Source: Peptoniphilus_A sp001811425
GTDB lineage: Bacteria; Bacillota; Clostridia; Tissierellales; Peptoniphilaceae
DNA length: 64,000 nucleotides
Assembly (NCBI RefSeq): GCF_001811425.1
Contig: NZ_KV804709.1
Coordinates: forward strand, 62,001-126,000
Direction of reading: 5' to 3'
This document shows positions 8,177-17,600 of this stretch, piece after piece. Positions within the stretch are counted from its first letter, which is position 1; each line of letters opens with the position of its first letter. The translations under genes and the position numbers were made by a program. The notes under the pieces are model-generated. The model was not told where the DNA came from. It saw only the letters and a list, made by a program, of their open reading frames with translations, and did not search any database.

Positions 8177-9975
8177 TGAACCACTCTATTAAATCTAGAT
8201 TTATTTTAATTTATGTTGTACTTGTTTTGATTTCCATGTTTATTGCATCTACCTTTATAATTGATAGGCTTGAAAATGTACAAATCGAAACTGCAACTAC
8301 TGCCATGGTCAAAACCATGGACACCCTTGCAACTACAACATCAGCTTTTTTTAAAGATAATAATTATAAAACACTACCCCAGCTTGACCAAACCCTAAAA
8401 GACTGGGGTATTTCCAGTGAAGAATCTGCCTACATTATATCCTCTGACCAGGCGCCAAAAATTCTTGCCTCCACAAAAAATATTTCACAAAAGGACTCCA
8501 TGGATGCCTATTCCTTTAAGTCCATAGAGCCAAAACTTGTCATGGACGCACTAAAGGGCAAGACTCGCGAAAAAATTGTGGAATACAAAAACGAAGGCAA
8601 TGTAGAAAAACATATTGCCAGACCAATTTTATCTGGCGACGGAAAAATTCTCGCCATTATTTATATGACGAGAAACCTAAATTCAATTTATTCTGTAATT
8701 GAGGACTCCAAGGTAATAATTACTTACGCAACAATAATTTCTCTTATCACAACTTCAATTTTGGGATATTTTATTGCCAACTCCATTACAGGTCCCATTC
8801 GTACTCTCACAAAAAAGGCAAAGGCCATGGCAAAGGGTAACTTTAACCAAAGCGTTGAAGTAAAAAGTGACGACGAAATTGGTGAACTTGGTCTTATGTT
8901 TAACTTCCTTACAAAGGAACTTCGCGAGACTATAGAAAAGATGGACCTTGAAAGGTCAAAGCTTGACACAATTTTTAATTACATGGCTGAAGGCGTAATT
9001 GCCATTGACAGAAACAACAAACTCATTCACGCCAACTCCATTGCCAAGAAAATTTTAAATATTTCTGAAAAGGACTTTAACCGTGAAATAAATTTAAAAA
9101 GTATTAACCTCTACAACATTGACTACAAAAATGAAGAGAGCTTAAAGGGTGAAGAGCTTACAAAAATTTCTGACACCTTTTATAAAATCAAGTACGCACC
9201 CTATAAGTCCGATGCTCTTATAAATTCTGGACTGATAATAGTCTTACAAGATGTAAATAAAGACCACATGCTTGACATTATGCGTAAAGAATTTGTGGCA
9301 AATGTAAGCCACGAGTTAAAGACTCCTATTACAACTATAAAATCTTACACAGAAACTCTTTTAGACAGCGACCTAGACAGGGAATCTGAAAAGAAATTCT
9401 TAAAGGTTATTGACAGAGAAAATTCAAGAATGTCTAGGATTGTAACGGACCTATTATCTCTATCAAACATTGACTACAACAAGGACAACTTGCATCTTGT
9501 TAAGTTTGACACCTACGAATTTATTGACGAGGCAATTGAGTCACAATCTCTACTCATTACGCAAAAAAATCACAAAATTGAATTTGACATAGCCATGGAC
9601 ATAAAAGATATCTACGCCGACAGAAATGGGGCAGACCAAATTCTTACAAATATTATCTCCAACGCCTGCAAGTACACGCCAGAAAATGGAAAAATTTCCA
9701 TCACTGCCAAAAATCTTGACGACTTTGTTGAGATAAGGGTAACTGACAACGGCATAGGCATACCTAAGGAAGACTTGCCGCGAATTACAGAGAGGTTTTA
9801 CCGCGTTGAAAAGGGAAGAAGTAGGGAAATGGGCGGCACTGGTTTAGGCCTATCTATTGCCAATGAAATGATAAAATCCCTTGGCGGAAGTCTAAAGGTT
9901 GAATCAGTTTTTGGTCAGGGCACAAGTATTAGGCTCCTATTTAAAGCAGGTGATGAAGATGAAGAAATTTCATAA
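8176..9975 (+). CDS. walK: Sensor histidine kinase WalK (YycG)
   Basis: Membrane sensor kinase partnering WalR. It has one N-terminal membrane helix (about 10-28), an extracytoplasmic domain, a second helix (about 181-202), HAMP (203-255), a PAS domain (260-365), HisKA with catalytic His379 in NVSHELKTP, and an HATPase domain with the N-box NIISNACKYTPE, VTDNGIGIP and GGTGLGLSI. 599 aa is standard for WalK. The end overlaps the yycH start, suggesting translational coupling. Signals sensed by the extracellular domain are unknown. Confidence 0.94.
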   Translation: MNHSIKSRFILIYVVLVLISMFIASTFIIDRLENVQIETATTAMVKTMDTLATTTSAFFKDNNYKTLPQLDQTLKDWGISSEESAYIISSDQAPKILASTKNISQKDSMDAYSFKSIEPKLVMDALKGKTREKIVEYKNEGNVEKHIARPILSGDGKILAIIYMTRNLNSIYSVIEDSKVIITYATIISLITTSILGYFIANSITGPIRTLTKKAKAMAKGNFNQSVEVKSDDEIGELGLMFNFLTKELRETIEKMDLERSKLDTIFNYMAEGVIAIDRNNKLIHANSIAKKILNISEKDFNREINLKSINLYNIDYKNEESLKGEELTKISDTFYKIKYAPYKSDALINSGLIIVLQDVNKDHMLDIMRKEFVANVSHELKTPITTIKSYTETLLDSDLDRESEKKFLKVIDRENSRMSRIVTDLLSLSNIDYNKDNLHLVKFDTYEFIDEAIESQSLLITQKNHKIEFDIAMDIKDIYADRNGADQILTNIISNACKYTPENGKISITAKNLDDFVEIRVTDNGIGIPKEDLPRITERFYRVEKGRSREMGGTGLGLSIANEMIKSLGGSLKVESVFGQGTSIRLLFKAGDEDEEIS

Positions 9976-11296
9976 ATCTTTATCCACCCTTGCCATAATT
10001 TTTTTGATCCTCCTCTTAGTTTTTCAATCGAAAAATCTTTGGCTCTCCTTTGACACAGGGGACGAAAGCGAAAAAACCATTGGCGATGTAAATGAATTTT
10101 TAAAGGAAATTCTAACTCCCCAAAGGGTTATTGCAAACTTTGGCGAGAGAGACCACTACATGACAACTGACCTGGGAGAATATTGGAAGGAAACTGCAGA
10201 AGATATTTCTGAAAAACTCCAAAGGGCAACTTCTGAAAATTTAAAATTAATTGACACTGAAGAGTATTTAAATCTTCAAAAGGAAAAATCTCTGGTCTTT
10301 AAATTTAATTCGCCCCTATCTGGCTCAGTTTTTGTAAATTTAATTGGCGACGACAGAAATTCCAACGACATAAACCTAAGCGTGAACTCCATTTATATAT
10401 CTGACACTGGGGAAATTTACATCTCTGGCAGCAAGAGTCTTTACAAGCTTATGGACATCAAGGTGGACTTTCCCATTGAAGACATCTTAACTGAAGTAAA
10501 GGCCAAGGGTCTTCGTGCCATAAACTTTTATGAAGCCTACGGGATTAAAAAGGACATCTACATTCCCGACGAGGACTACCTCTCTCTCCAAGAGGTTTCC
10601 TATGTGTCTGGTCTCTATAATTTGGAAGAGGACAAGAAGTCAACTCTTGCCGAAAGATTTTTAGATGTGCCCATTGACTACATCAGAGAAATAACTGTAG
10701 ACGGCAAGAACACCTACATCTACGAAAATGAGTACCTCTCCTTATCCTCTGAAGGCATAATAGAATATTCTCTTGAATCACTTTTTGATGTGAAGTCAAG
10801 AGACCTCAATAAGTGCCTAGATAGGGCTGTGGAATTTATTGCCCAAAAGACTGGCATAAGCTCTGGCATTTACCTTGAGAAGATTGAGCCCTGCGACTAC
10901 AACGAAAACCTTGGCTACAGATTTTTCTTTAACCTAAAGGACGGACAAATACCTCTAGTTCTCCCTTCAAAGGACCACAGCTTTATAGAAATTGATGTCT
11001 ACTCTGAATTTGTAAAAAATTATAGGGAGTACTACATCAGAAAGGACGACAACCCAATTTATAAGAGAGAAAAAATTTATCTGGAAGCCATTCACAGGAT
11101 CATAAATAAAAATAGTGACCTCTTTGATGACAAGAAGGCCATGGATGTCCTAGCTTCTGTTGATAATTTAAACCTTGTCTACCTAAGCTTTAGTAGCAAG
11201 GAGGCAGAGGCACCCATGCTTGTCTACGAAATGACTTATATGGGAAATATTTATTATTTTAACACTGAAAGTGGAAAGCTAATGATGGTAAGGTAG
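9959..11296 (+). CDS. yycH: WalRK regulatory protein YycH-like
   Basis: One N-terminal membrane anchor (FHKSLSTLAIIFLILLLVF) and a large extracytoplasmic domain ending in a YycH-like repeat module; the family modulates WalK across the membrane. The open frame begins at 9899, but I choose ATG at 9959 because AGGTG lies six bases upstream and the protein then begins with the basic residues before the anchor. It overlaps the walK end by 17 bases and is followed 4 bases later by yycI. Sequence similarity to B. subtilis YycH is faint; the call rests on topology and synteny. Confidence 0.8.
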   Translation: MKKFHKSLSTLAIIFLILLLVFQSKNLWLSFDTGDESEKTIGDVNEFLKEILTPQRVIANFGERDHYMTTDLGEYWKETAEDISEKLQRATSENLKLIDTEEYLNLQKEKSLVFKFNSPLSGSVFVNLIGDDRNSNDINLSVNSIYISDTGEIYISGSKSLYKLMDIKVDFPIEDILTEVKAKGLRAINFYEAYGIKKDIYIPDEDYLSLQEVSYVSGLYNLEEDKKSTLAERFLDVPIDYIREITVDGKNTYIYENEYLSLSSEGIIEYSLESLFDVKSRDLNKCLDRAVEFIAQKTGISSGIYLEKIEPCDYNENLGYRFFFNLKDGQIPLVLPSKDHSFIEIDVYSEFVKNYREYYIRKDDNPIYKREKIYLEAIHRIINKNSDLFDDKKAMDVLASVDNLNLVYLSFSSKEAEAPMLVYEMTYMGNIYYFNTESGKLMMVR

Positions 11297-11300
11297 TATT

Positions 11301-12149
11301 ATGGATTGGAAAAAAATTAAAAAAATTTTAATAATAGCTCTCTTAGTTGCCAATGCAATTTTATTTTGCTACTCAAATTACAATAATTTTAGGCTGAGAA
11401 ACGAATCCACTAGAATAGATTTTGTAAGGGAAGTTAGTGACCTCTTGGCAGAAAAAAATATAAGCCTTGATACAAAAATTCCAAGGCGAAGTAAAAAACT
11501 CCCTTCAGTCCTAGTTTCCTTTGAAACATCATCAGAAGAAGACATCAATGACAGATACTTTAAGGGCAAGGGTAAGGTGGCAAGACCAAGTACAGACCTT
11601 GCGGAGATTTCTCTTGGCGACGAATATGTTAACCTCTTAAATGGCAGGAGGGTTTTCTATGAAAATAGGAACAAGGAAGATAAATATAAGCTAGATAGCC
11701 TTGAAGAGGCGCAAAATATTGCCCAAAAATTTTTATTGGACAAAAAATATGACACTAGAGACATTTATCTCTCCTACTACCAAGTAGATGGCGACAAATA
11801 TATTTTAAATTACACAAAAATTTTCGACTCCCTGCCTGTTGAGTCTTCCTACACAAATTTTGTCATTGACGCGAGAGGTGTCATGTCCATGGATAGACTT
11901 TGGCTTGATGTATTAAATAAGTCTGAACAAAAAATACATCTGGCGCCAGCAGGTCGCGCCCTACTATCTCTTTTAAATAAGACAGAATATTACAACAAGA
12001 CCATAGAAAAAATTTCCCCTTGCTTTTACTTTAACCCCGAAGACCAGGGCTATATAGAAGACATAACACGAGCAGTAAATGGTCGTGCCATACCTGCCTG
12101 GAAGGTGAAATTTACAGACGGAGAATACACTGTCCTCTCCAATTACTAA
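11301..12149 (+). CDS. yycI: WalRK regulatory protein YycI-like
   Basis: Begins MDWKKIKKILIIALLVANAILF, a basic start and single membrane helix typical of YycI, then an extracytoplasmic part of about 250 residues ending AIPAWKVKFTDGEYTVLSNY as in YycI-type regulatory domains. 282 aa is the expected size. In the family YycI pairs with YycH to modulate WalK. Placed between yycH and walJ in the conserved order. No stop-codon overlap; the next gene has its own candidate promoter. Confidence 0.83.
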   Translation: MDWKKIKKILIIALLVANAILFCYSNYNNFRLRNESTRIDFVREVSDLLAEKNISLDTKIPRRSKKLPSVLVSFETSSEEDINDRYFKGKGKVARPSTDLAEISLGDEYVNLLNGRRVFYENRNKEDKYKLDSLEEAQNIAQKFLLDKKYDTRDIYLSYYQVDGDKYILNYTKIFDSLPVESSYTNFVIDARGVMSMDRLWLDVLNKSEQKIHLAPAGRALLSLLNKTEYYNKTIEKISPCFYFNPEDQGYIEDITRAVNGRAIPAWKVKFTDGEYTVLSNY

Positions 12150-12151
12150 GC

Positions 12152-12180
12152 TTAACAAATCACTGAGCCTGTGATAAAAT
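12152..12180 (+). promoter_or_regulatory. Putative internal promoter for walJ-surE
   Basis: TTAACA (12152-12157), 17-base spacer, TAAAAT (12175-12180) with an extended TG one base before the -10. The predicted start, about 12187, is immediately before the GGAGG at 12188-12192, so the leader would be only about 11 nt. Confidence 0.55.
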
Positions 12181-12197
12181 AGGCTTTGGAGGTTTTT

Positions 12198-12983
12198 ATG
12201 AAATTTTGCTCTTTGGCAAGTGGCTCATCAGGCAACTGCCAATATATTGAATATAAAAATACAAAAATAATAATAGATGCTGGACTTTCTGGCAAAAAAA
12301 TCGAAGAAAACTTGGAAGAAATTGGGGTAAAGGCAAGTGAACTTGACGCAATCTTTGTCACTCATGAACACATTGACCACATAAAATCTGTGGGCGTCTT
12401 GTCAAGAAGACACAAGCTAAAAGTTTTCTCCAACATGATGACATTAGATGCCATGCTGCCAACAGTGAAAAAGCTTGACCCAAAGAAGACCTTTATCTTT
12501 GAAAATGGCAAGAGCTTTACCTTTAAAGACTTGGAGATCATGCCAATATCCACCTTCCACGACTGTGCAAGTGGCTGTGGCTTTGTCATAAGTGGCGACA
12601 AAAAAATTTCCCTTTTGACAGACACAGGCTGGGTCAACGCCGATGCCATGGAAAAAATGGATGGGTCAGAACTTTTTTATCTTGAATCCAACCACGATGT
12701 AGACATGCTAATGCAGGGGACCTACCCCTACCAAACAAAGCAAAGAATTTTATCAACTAAGGGCCACCTTTCCAACGAAAACGCAGGAGAAGTCCTATCA
12801 ATGATCTTAAAAAAGAAAAAAGAAAAAATTCTCTTGGGACACCTTTCAGCTGACAACAATTTGCCAGACCTTGCCCTAAAGACCATAAATGACCTGCTCT
12901 TGCAAGACCACAAGGAAGAAAGCGTGGACTACACCATAGATGTTGCACCAAGATTTTCGCCATCGGAAGTCTTTGAACTTTAA
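12198..12983 (+). CDS. walJ: MBL-fold metallohydrolase WalJ (YycJ/VicX)
   Basis: Metallo-beta-lactamase-fold hydrolase found with WalRK in Firmicutes and linked to cell-division/replication coordination; nuclease activity is reported for some homologues. The family start MKFCSLASGSSGNCQYIE and metal motif THEHIDHIKSVGVLSRR are clear, with later ligands in TDTGW and LGHLS. The frame opens at a TTG at 12186, but the ATG at 12198 has GGAGG five bases upstream. 262 aa, normal length. surE follows after 23 bases. Confidence 0.92.
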   Translation: MKFCSLASGSSGNCQYIEYKNTKIIIDAGLSGKKIEENLEEIGVKASELDAIFVTHEHIDHIKSVGVLSRRHKLKVFSNMMTLDAMLPTVKKLDPKKTFIFENGKSFTFKDLEIMPISTFHDCASGCGFVISGDKKISLLTDTGWVNADAMEKMDGSELFYLESNHDVDMLMQGTYPYQTKQRILSTKGHLSNENAGEVLSMILKKKKEKILLGHLSADNNLPDLALKTINDLLLQDHKEESVDYTIDVAPRFSPSEVFEL

Positions 12984-13006
12984 AATTTTTTTAAGGGAGG
13001 AAAAAT

Positions 13007-13753
13007 TTGAACATATTAGTTACTAATGACGACGGAATTAACGCCGAAGGCATAGAAGTCCTTGCAAAGGCACTGATAAAAGAAGGCCACAAAGTTACAA
13101 TTGCGGCGCCAAATGTAGAAAACTCTGGCAAGTCTCATGCCATAACTTTTAAGAGCCCCCTAATGGTCCAAGACGCCAAGCTTGAAGGTCTTGAGGGCGT
13201 AAGAAGCCTATGCGTCTATGGAACGCCAGCTGACTGCGTAAGAGCAGCTGTGCATTTACTTGACGAAAAATTCGATTACTGCTTCTCTGGAATAAACTCT
13301 GGCTACAACACTGCCACAAATGTATTATATTCAGGCACAGTTTCAGCTGCCATCGAAGCAAATTTATTTAACATACCAGCAATTGCAGTGTCAGCTCAAT
13401 GGGTGAAGGGGCACTCCAAGTTTGACTCAGCGGCAAAAGTTGCCATGGATATCTTTAATAAACTTGAGGACTTTAAAAAGCTTCAGGTCCTAAATATAAA
13501 TGTGCCCTACCTTGACTACCAAGACTTAAAGGGCATAGAAGTCTGCAAGGTTGGCGCCGATGTCATGTCCATCTACGACATATCAGAAGACGGTCAAGGC
13601 TACAACATGAAGCTAAAGGGCTTCCCCAAGGAGAACAACGGCAAGGACTCAGACATCTATTATCTGGGACAAGATTATGCAACAGTTAGCCCCCTTCTTT
13701 ACGATGTGACAAACCTAACTCTAATCAATGAGTTAAAGGAAATTTTAAAATAA
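13007..13753 (+). CDS. surE: 5'/3'-nucleotidase SurE
   Basis: Metal-dependent nucleoside monophosphate phosphatase. It has the N-terminal NDDGINAEGI acidic metal motif (ILVTNDDG), APNVENSGKSHAIT and the later SGINSGYNTATNVLYSGTVSAA, all diagnostic for SurE. 248 aa is usual. Translation starts at TTG (13007) with GGGAGG upstream; no better ATG exists. Likely co-transcribed with walJ. Confidence 0.94.
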   Translation: MNILVTNDDGINAEGIEVLAKALIKEGHKVTIAAPNVENSGKSHAITFKSPLMVQDAKLEGLEGVRSLCVYGTPADCVRAAVHLLDEKFDYCFSGINSGYNTATNVLYSGTVSAAIEANLFNIPAIAVSAQWVKGHSKFDSAAKVAMDIFNKLEDFKKLQVLNINVPYLDYQDLKGIEVCKVGADVMSIYDISEDGQGYNMKLKGFPKENNGKDSDIYYLGQDYATVSPLLYDVTNLTLINELKEILK

Positions 13754-13769
13754 GTTTGGAGAGAAAATC

Positions 13770-13841
13770 GTGAACTACAAATTTACTTTGATCTTTTTAA
13801 TAATTTTAATTTTTGGAATATTTTTTAGAACTATTATGTAA
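13770..13841 (+). CDS. Possible 23-residue hydrophobic peptide
   Basis: A GTG start with GGAGAG six bases upstream begins a 23-codon frame, MNYKF followed by an Ile/Leu/Phe-rich stretch and ending RTIM, then TAA. It would be a single-helix membrane peptide directly after surE and before a terminator. No homologue is known to me; the ribosome site, position and hydrophobicity are the only support, and chance is possible. Confidence 0.35.
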   Translation: MNYKFTLIFLIILIFGIFFRTIM

Positions 13842-13900
13842 TGCGAAAAAATTGTAAGCTGCGAAGAATAATAGGTGAAGACTAATATAAGATGAGATTT

Positions 13901-13928
13901 AAAAAGTCTTGGCGACTTTTTATTTTTT
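13901..13928 (+). terminator. Terminator after surE
   Basis: AAAAAGTC pairs with GACTTTTT around TTGGC-type loop, followed by TATTTTTTT. Its right half overlaps the promoter of the next gene. Confidence 0.75.
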
Positions 13929-13937
13929 TGCTATAAT
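13909..13937 (+). promoter_or_regulatory. Extended -10 promoter of the DUF4825-like lipoprotein gene
   Basis: TTGGCG (13909-13914), 17 bases, TATAAT (13932-13937) preceded by TGC (extended -10). The start would be near 13944, immediately before AGAGGTGA, giving a leader of about 13 nt. It overlaps the preceding terminator hairpin. Confidence 0.6.
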
Positions 13938-13956
13938 TTAGTAAAGAGGTGATAGT

Positions 13957-14394
13957 GTGAAAAAATTTATACCTATAATCTTTGCCCTGGTCTTAATATT
14001 TTCTTCTTGCAAGAAAAAAGAAGAGAGCCTATATGACTTTAAGACAGATTTTGTGGGTGACAACACAAGGGTCTCACAAATAGTTTCTAAAGAGGCCTAT
14101 CCTAAAAATTTTGAGACAGGAGAGATAAAGATCCTATCAGAAAAAGAGCCCTATGGCTTAAAGATCTTCTGCAAAAATTTTGAAGACACAGAAAAAGAAG
14201 ACTTATTTAAAAACGCAGCCACAACTTTTGCCCTAATAAAAAATTTGGACAATTTATCTTATGTAGATGCTGACGAAAAAGAAATCTTTAGCTTTAGTCG
14301 TGCTGAAGTGGAAGAAGGGCTTCAAAAAGAAGAGACAAGTCTTGACAAAATATCAGAAAGCCAAGAAAGCCTAGAAAATTTTATAAATAAATAA
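13957..14394 (+). CDS. Lipoprotein with DUF4825-like domain
   Basis: GTG start with AGAGGTGA upstream. A basic start and hydrophobic segment end in the lipobox FSSC (lipidated Cys18), so it is anchored on the outer face of the membrane. The mature part begins YDFKTDFVGDNTRVSQIV, which resembles the DUF4825 pattern of a tyrosine/phenylalanine-rich strand then GDN-x-x-V. The last 40 residues are acidic and coiled-coil-like. Function unknown; it sits alone between two terminators. Confidence 0.75.
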   Translation: MKKFIPIIFALVLIFSSCKKKEESLYDFKTDFVGDNTRVSQIVSKEAYPKNFETGEIKILSEKEPYGLKIFCKNFEDTEKEDLFKNAATTFALIKNLDNLSYVDADEKEIFSFSRAEVEEGLQKEETSLDKISESQESLENFINK

Positions 14395-14398
14395 AGAG

Positions 14399-14430
14399 CT
14401 CTCTCAGAAAACTGGGAGAGTTTAATTTTG
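14399..14430 (+). terminator. Terminator after the lipoprotein gene
   Basis: CTCTCTCAG pairs with CTGGGAGAG (one G-T pair) around AAAA, followed by TTTAATTTT, directly after the stop codon. Confidence 0.75.
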
Positions 14431-14606
14431 CAAATCTTTAGAAAATTATATAAAAAAATGGGTGAGACCTTATAATAATTTCTCCTGCCAAAAATTTCCA
14501 ATTAAGAAAAAATTCACAGAGGCAAAATTTTGCCAGCAAAAAATTTTTGAAGAAAATTTAAAAAGTGCAAAAATTTTCAGACTTTAAAAATTTTTTAAAT
14601 AAAATT

Positions 14607-14635
14607 ATCTGTTAGAGATTTACTCTCCAACAGAT
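14607..14635. repeat. Near-perfect inverted repeat in the convergent gap
   Basis: ATCTGTTAGAGA and TCTCCAACAGAT pair over 12 positions with one mismatch and a 5-base loop. No T-run follows on either strand, so it is not a classical terminator. It may be a protein-binding site or RNA stabiliser between convergent genes. Confidence 0.45.
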
Positions 14636-14643
14636 ATTATAAA

Positions 14644-14683
14644 GCCAAAAAAAGAGAAGGATCACTCCTTCTCTAATTTTTTT
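14644..14683 (-). terminator. Bidirectional terminator after the giant SLH gene
   Basis: AGAGAAGG/CCTTCTCT stem (14653-14674) with T-runs on both strands (seven T on the minus transcript). It starts only 10 bases past the stop codon of the 14684-21219 gene. Confidence 0.85.
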
Positions 14684-17600
14684 CTATCTAGGATTTCTTT
14701 GAAACTTAGCTTTTACAATTTCAAATCCATCTGTGTTGATGTTAAATTGATTGTTGTCTTCCTTAATCCAGTGTGCCCTATAAAGGTCCTTCTTGTATAA
14801 GAAAGTGTTGCTTGCACAAAGAATATCTTCGTAAGACCACATATCCTTCTTAACATCTTTGTAAGTTATTAAACTCTTGTCATTGTTTATAATATAAGTC
14901 TTGTCAAGAACCCTATTGAAAGCCTTGTTAGAAACTGCAGCAACTTCTTCTCTTGGGATGAACTTGTCGCCTTCATAAGTTGCAAGTCCGTCAGAGTAAA
15001 TCTTTAACCAGCCTTCCTTGTAAGCTGCTTCGATTTCAGCCATTGCCCAGTGTCCATCTTTAAGCTTCATGTGGTTGCCACTAACATCTCCAAGTTCTTG
15101 GAATCTCTTAAGAGTAGCAATCCATTCATTTCTTGTAATCTTATCTTGTGGCTTGAAGTTGCCATCGTCATAACCTTCAAATACATTAGCTTCAGTTACA
15201 ATCTTGACAGCTCTAGTGTACCAAGCTTCTCCAATGTCCTTGTAAGGAAGTTTGAAGTTTGCATTGTACTTGTAGCCGTCTTCAACAAGAGCGTTGGCAA
15301 GAATTTGCGCACTTCAGCACGAGTTAAACCATCCTTAGGTCTAAAGTCTCCCATAAAACCTTGCATATACCTTACTTCTTTGAAATAAGCATTGTCAATT
15401 ATTGGCACTTTGACAACTTTTTCTTGGATTATTGTTTCATATCTAACTTCTGGACGAAGTGGATAGTATGGTCTTTCTGGATAATAAGGATAGTCTGGCC
15501 TTTCTGGATAATAAGGATCATCTGGCTTATCCGGTGTTGGTGGTGGACAAGGTTCTTCAAGTTTTCTGTATTGTGCAGTTATTACTGTATCTTCAGTAAA
15601 CATATCTCTTAGATATTTATCCCATGCACCTAAGCCTTTCTCTTGTTCATATCCAGCATATGGTGTTACTGTTGGAGGTGTTAAAGTAACAAGTTTTGTA
15701 GGATTTACCCAATATTTAACCGTTTCTGTAGAAGCAATACTTCCGTGGTCCCCTGGCTTAAATTCTACTAGGACAAAATTATCTGGCACATTGTCTGGTT
15801 TTTCAGATCCTGGTTGAGGAATTACATCTTTTCCATTGTAATCATATTGTGCAACATGTTCAGTGTCTGTGCTATACGATGTTTTAAGCCTTGGTGACCA
15901 AGCTTCATCGCCAGTCTTTTGTGCATAGCCTGTATTTGGATTTACTATTGGTGGTGTAAGTGTTACTGCTTCATCCTTTAATACCCAGTAAGCGCTTGTT
16001 TCGGCATCAGCTATTGTACCATGTTCACCTTGCTTAAATTCTACCTTTACATACTTTTCTACATTTTCTGTCGGTTGTTCTGTCAATACCTTCTTTAGAT
16101 ATTTAGCTGTAACTTCCAACGCATTATTAATTTCTGTATCTTCAGTCTTATCCCAGCCTGTATGCTTCCATCCTTCATTTGCCGTTACACTTGGATGAAC
16201 TATATCAGAAAGTTTCTTTCCAGCTGTAGGATTAACCCAGTATTTTGTAGTTCCTGTAAGTGTACCATTAGTTCCTTCTTTAAATTCTACTAATACAAAA
16301 CTATCAGGTACTCCTTCAGGCTTATTATCTCCCGTTTGAGGAATAATATCTTTTGAATATTGAGCTACAAGAGTAATGTCTTCTGTAACTTTGTCCTTAG
16401 TTGGGTCAAAAACTTTATCTGTACCTTTGATTTTCCATCCTACAAAGAAATATCCATCTTTTTCAGGATTTCCAACTGGTGTTATTAATTCTTCATGCTT
16501 TACTTGTTGTGAATCGATATGAGTTCCACCAACGGTATCAAAGTTTACAGTGTGTAGACCAGCTTCCCATATAGCTGTTGCAGTTGTATCTGCATTAATT
16601 GTAAATTTTTCTCCTGGCTTATAAGTTTTTTCGCCTATCTTCCAACCTGTTAATACAGCATTATCTTTCTTTAGGTCGTTTCCACCAGCAATAGTAATTT
16701 CTGTTCCAATTTCATAGGATAATGCTGCTGGAACTGTTCCAGAAGTTTTATCATCAGCCTTGTAAGTCATAGTAACTTTATTAATCTTGAAAGTCGCTAC
16801 ATATTTCTTGTCAGTGGTAATTACTTCATTTTGGTCAATATTTTCTAACCATTTATCAAATTTGTAGTTGTCATTTGGTGTTGTTGTAGGAATTGGAAGT
16901 TCTGTTGAACCAACCTTAATGCCTTTAGTTGGGTTTACATAGTAAGTCTTATTTCCACCTACAATACTTCCATTTGCATCTGCTATAAACTCAACAATTA
17001 CATATCCATCTGGTTTTATATTTTCTCCGCCTTGTGGATTATCTTTAGGAATTACATCATCAAGTTTTACAAAATTAAATGTGTAAGTTTCATTTGCTGT
17101 ATATTGTTGCTTAGTAATTGCAGGACTCCAAGTGCCACCTTCTGCAGTATAACCTACTTTTGGATTTTTAGTAATTCCATCTGCTGTGTTTGTTAAATCA
17201 ACTTCAACATTAGGCTTTACATAGTAAACTGTAGTGCCTGTTAGTGAACCATTTTCAGCCTTAAATGTTACTGTGAAATATCCATCAGGTTTTGTTTGGT
17301 CTCCTGGGATTACATTTTCTAGTGGATCATACTGGGCTGTGATAGTTGTATTTTCATCTGTAAATGTTCTAGTTAATTTACTGTCCCAAGCTTGTTCTCC
17401 GTCTTTTTGTTTCCAACCAACATTTGGAGTGACTGTTGGTGCAGGTACTGTTACTTCTTTATCAGGTTTTACATAGTAAACAGTTTTTCCTGTCAATGTT
17501 CCATGACCGCCATCAAGGAAGGTTACTGTTAAATATCCTGCTGGCTTATCTGAGCCGTCAGTTTTTTCTTGTGGAATTACATCGCCAAGTTCGTTATAAA

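Noticed and set aside
15305..15315. Programmed ribosomal frameshift in the SLH gene
   Set aside because: No slippery heptamer or downstream stem is seen at the site, and the repair needed is insertion of one specific base that restores a canonical SLH motif.
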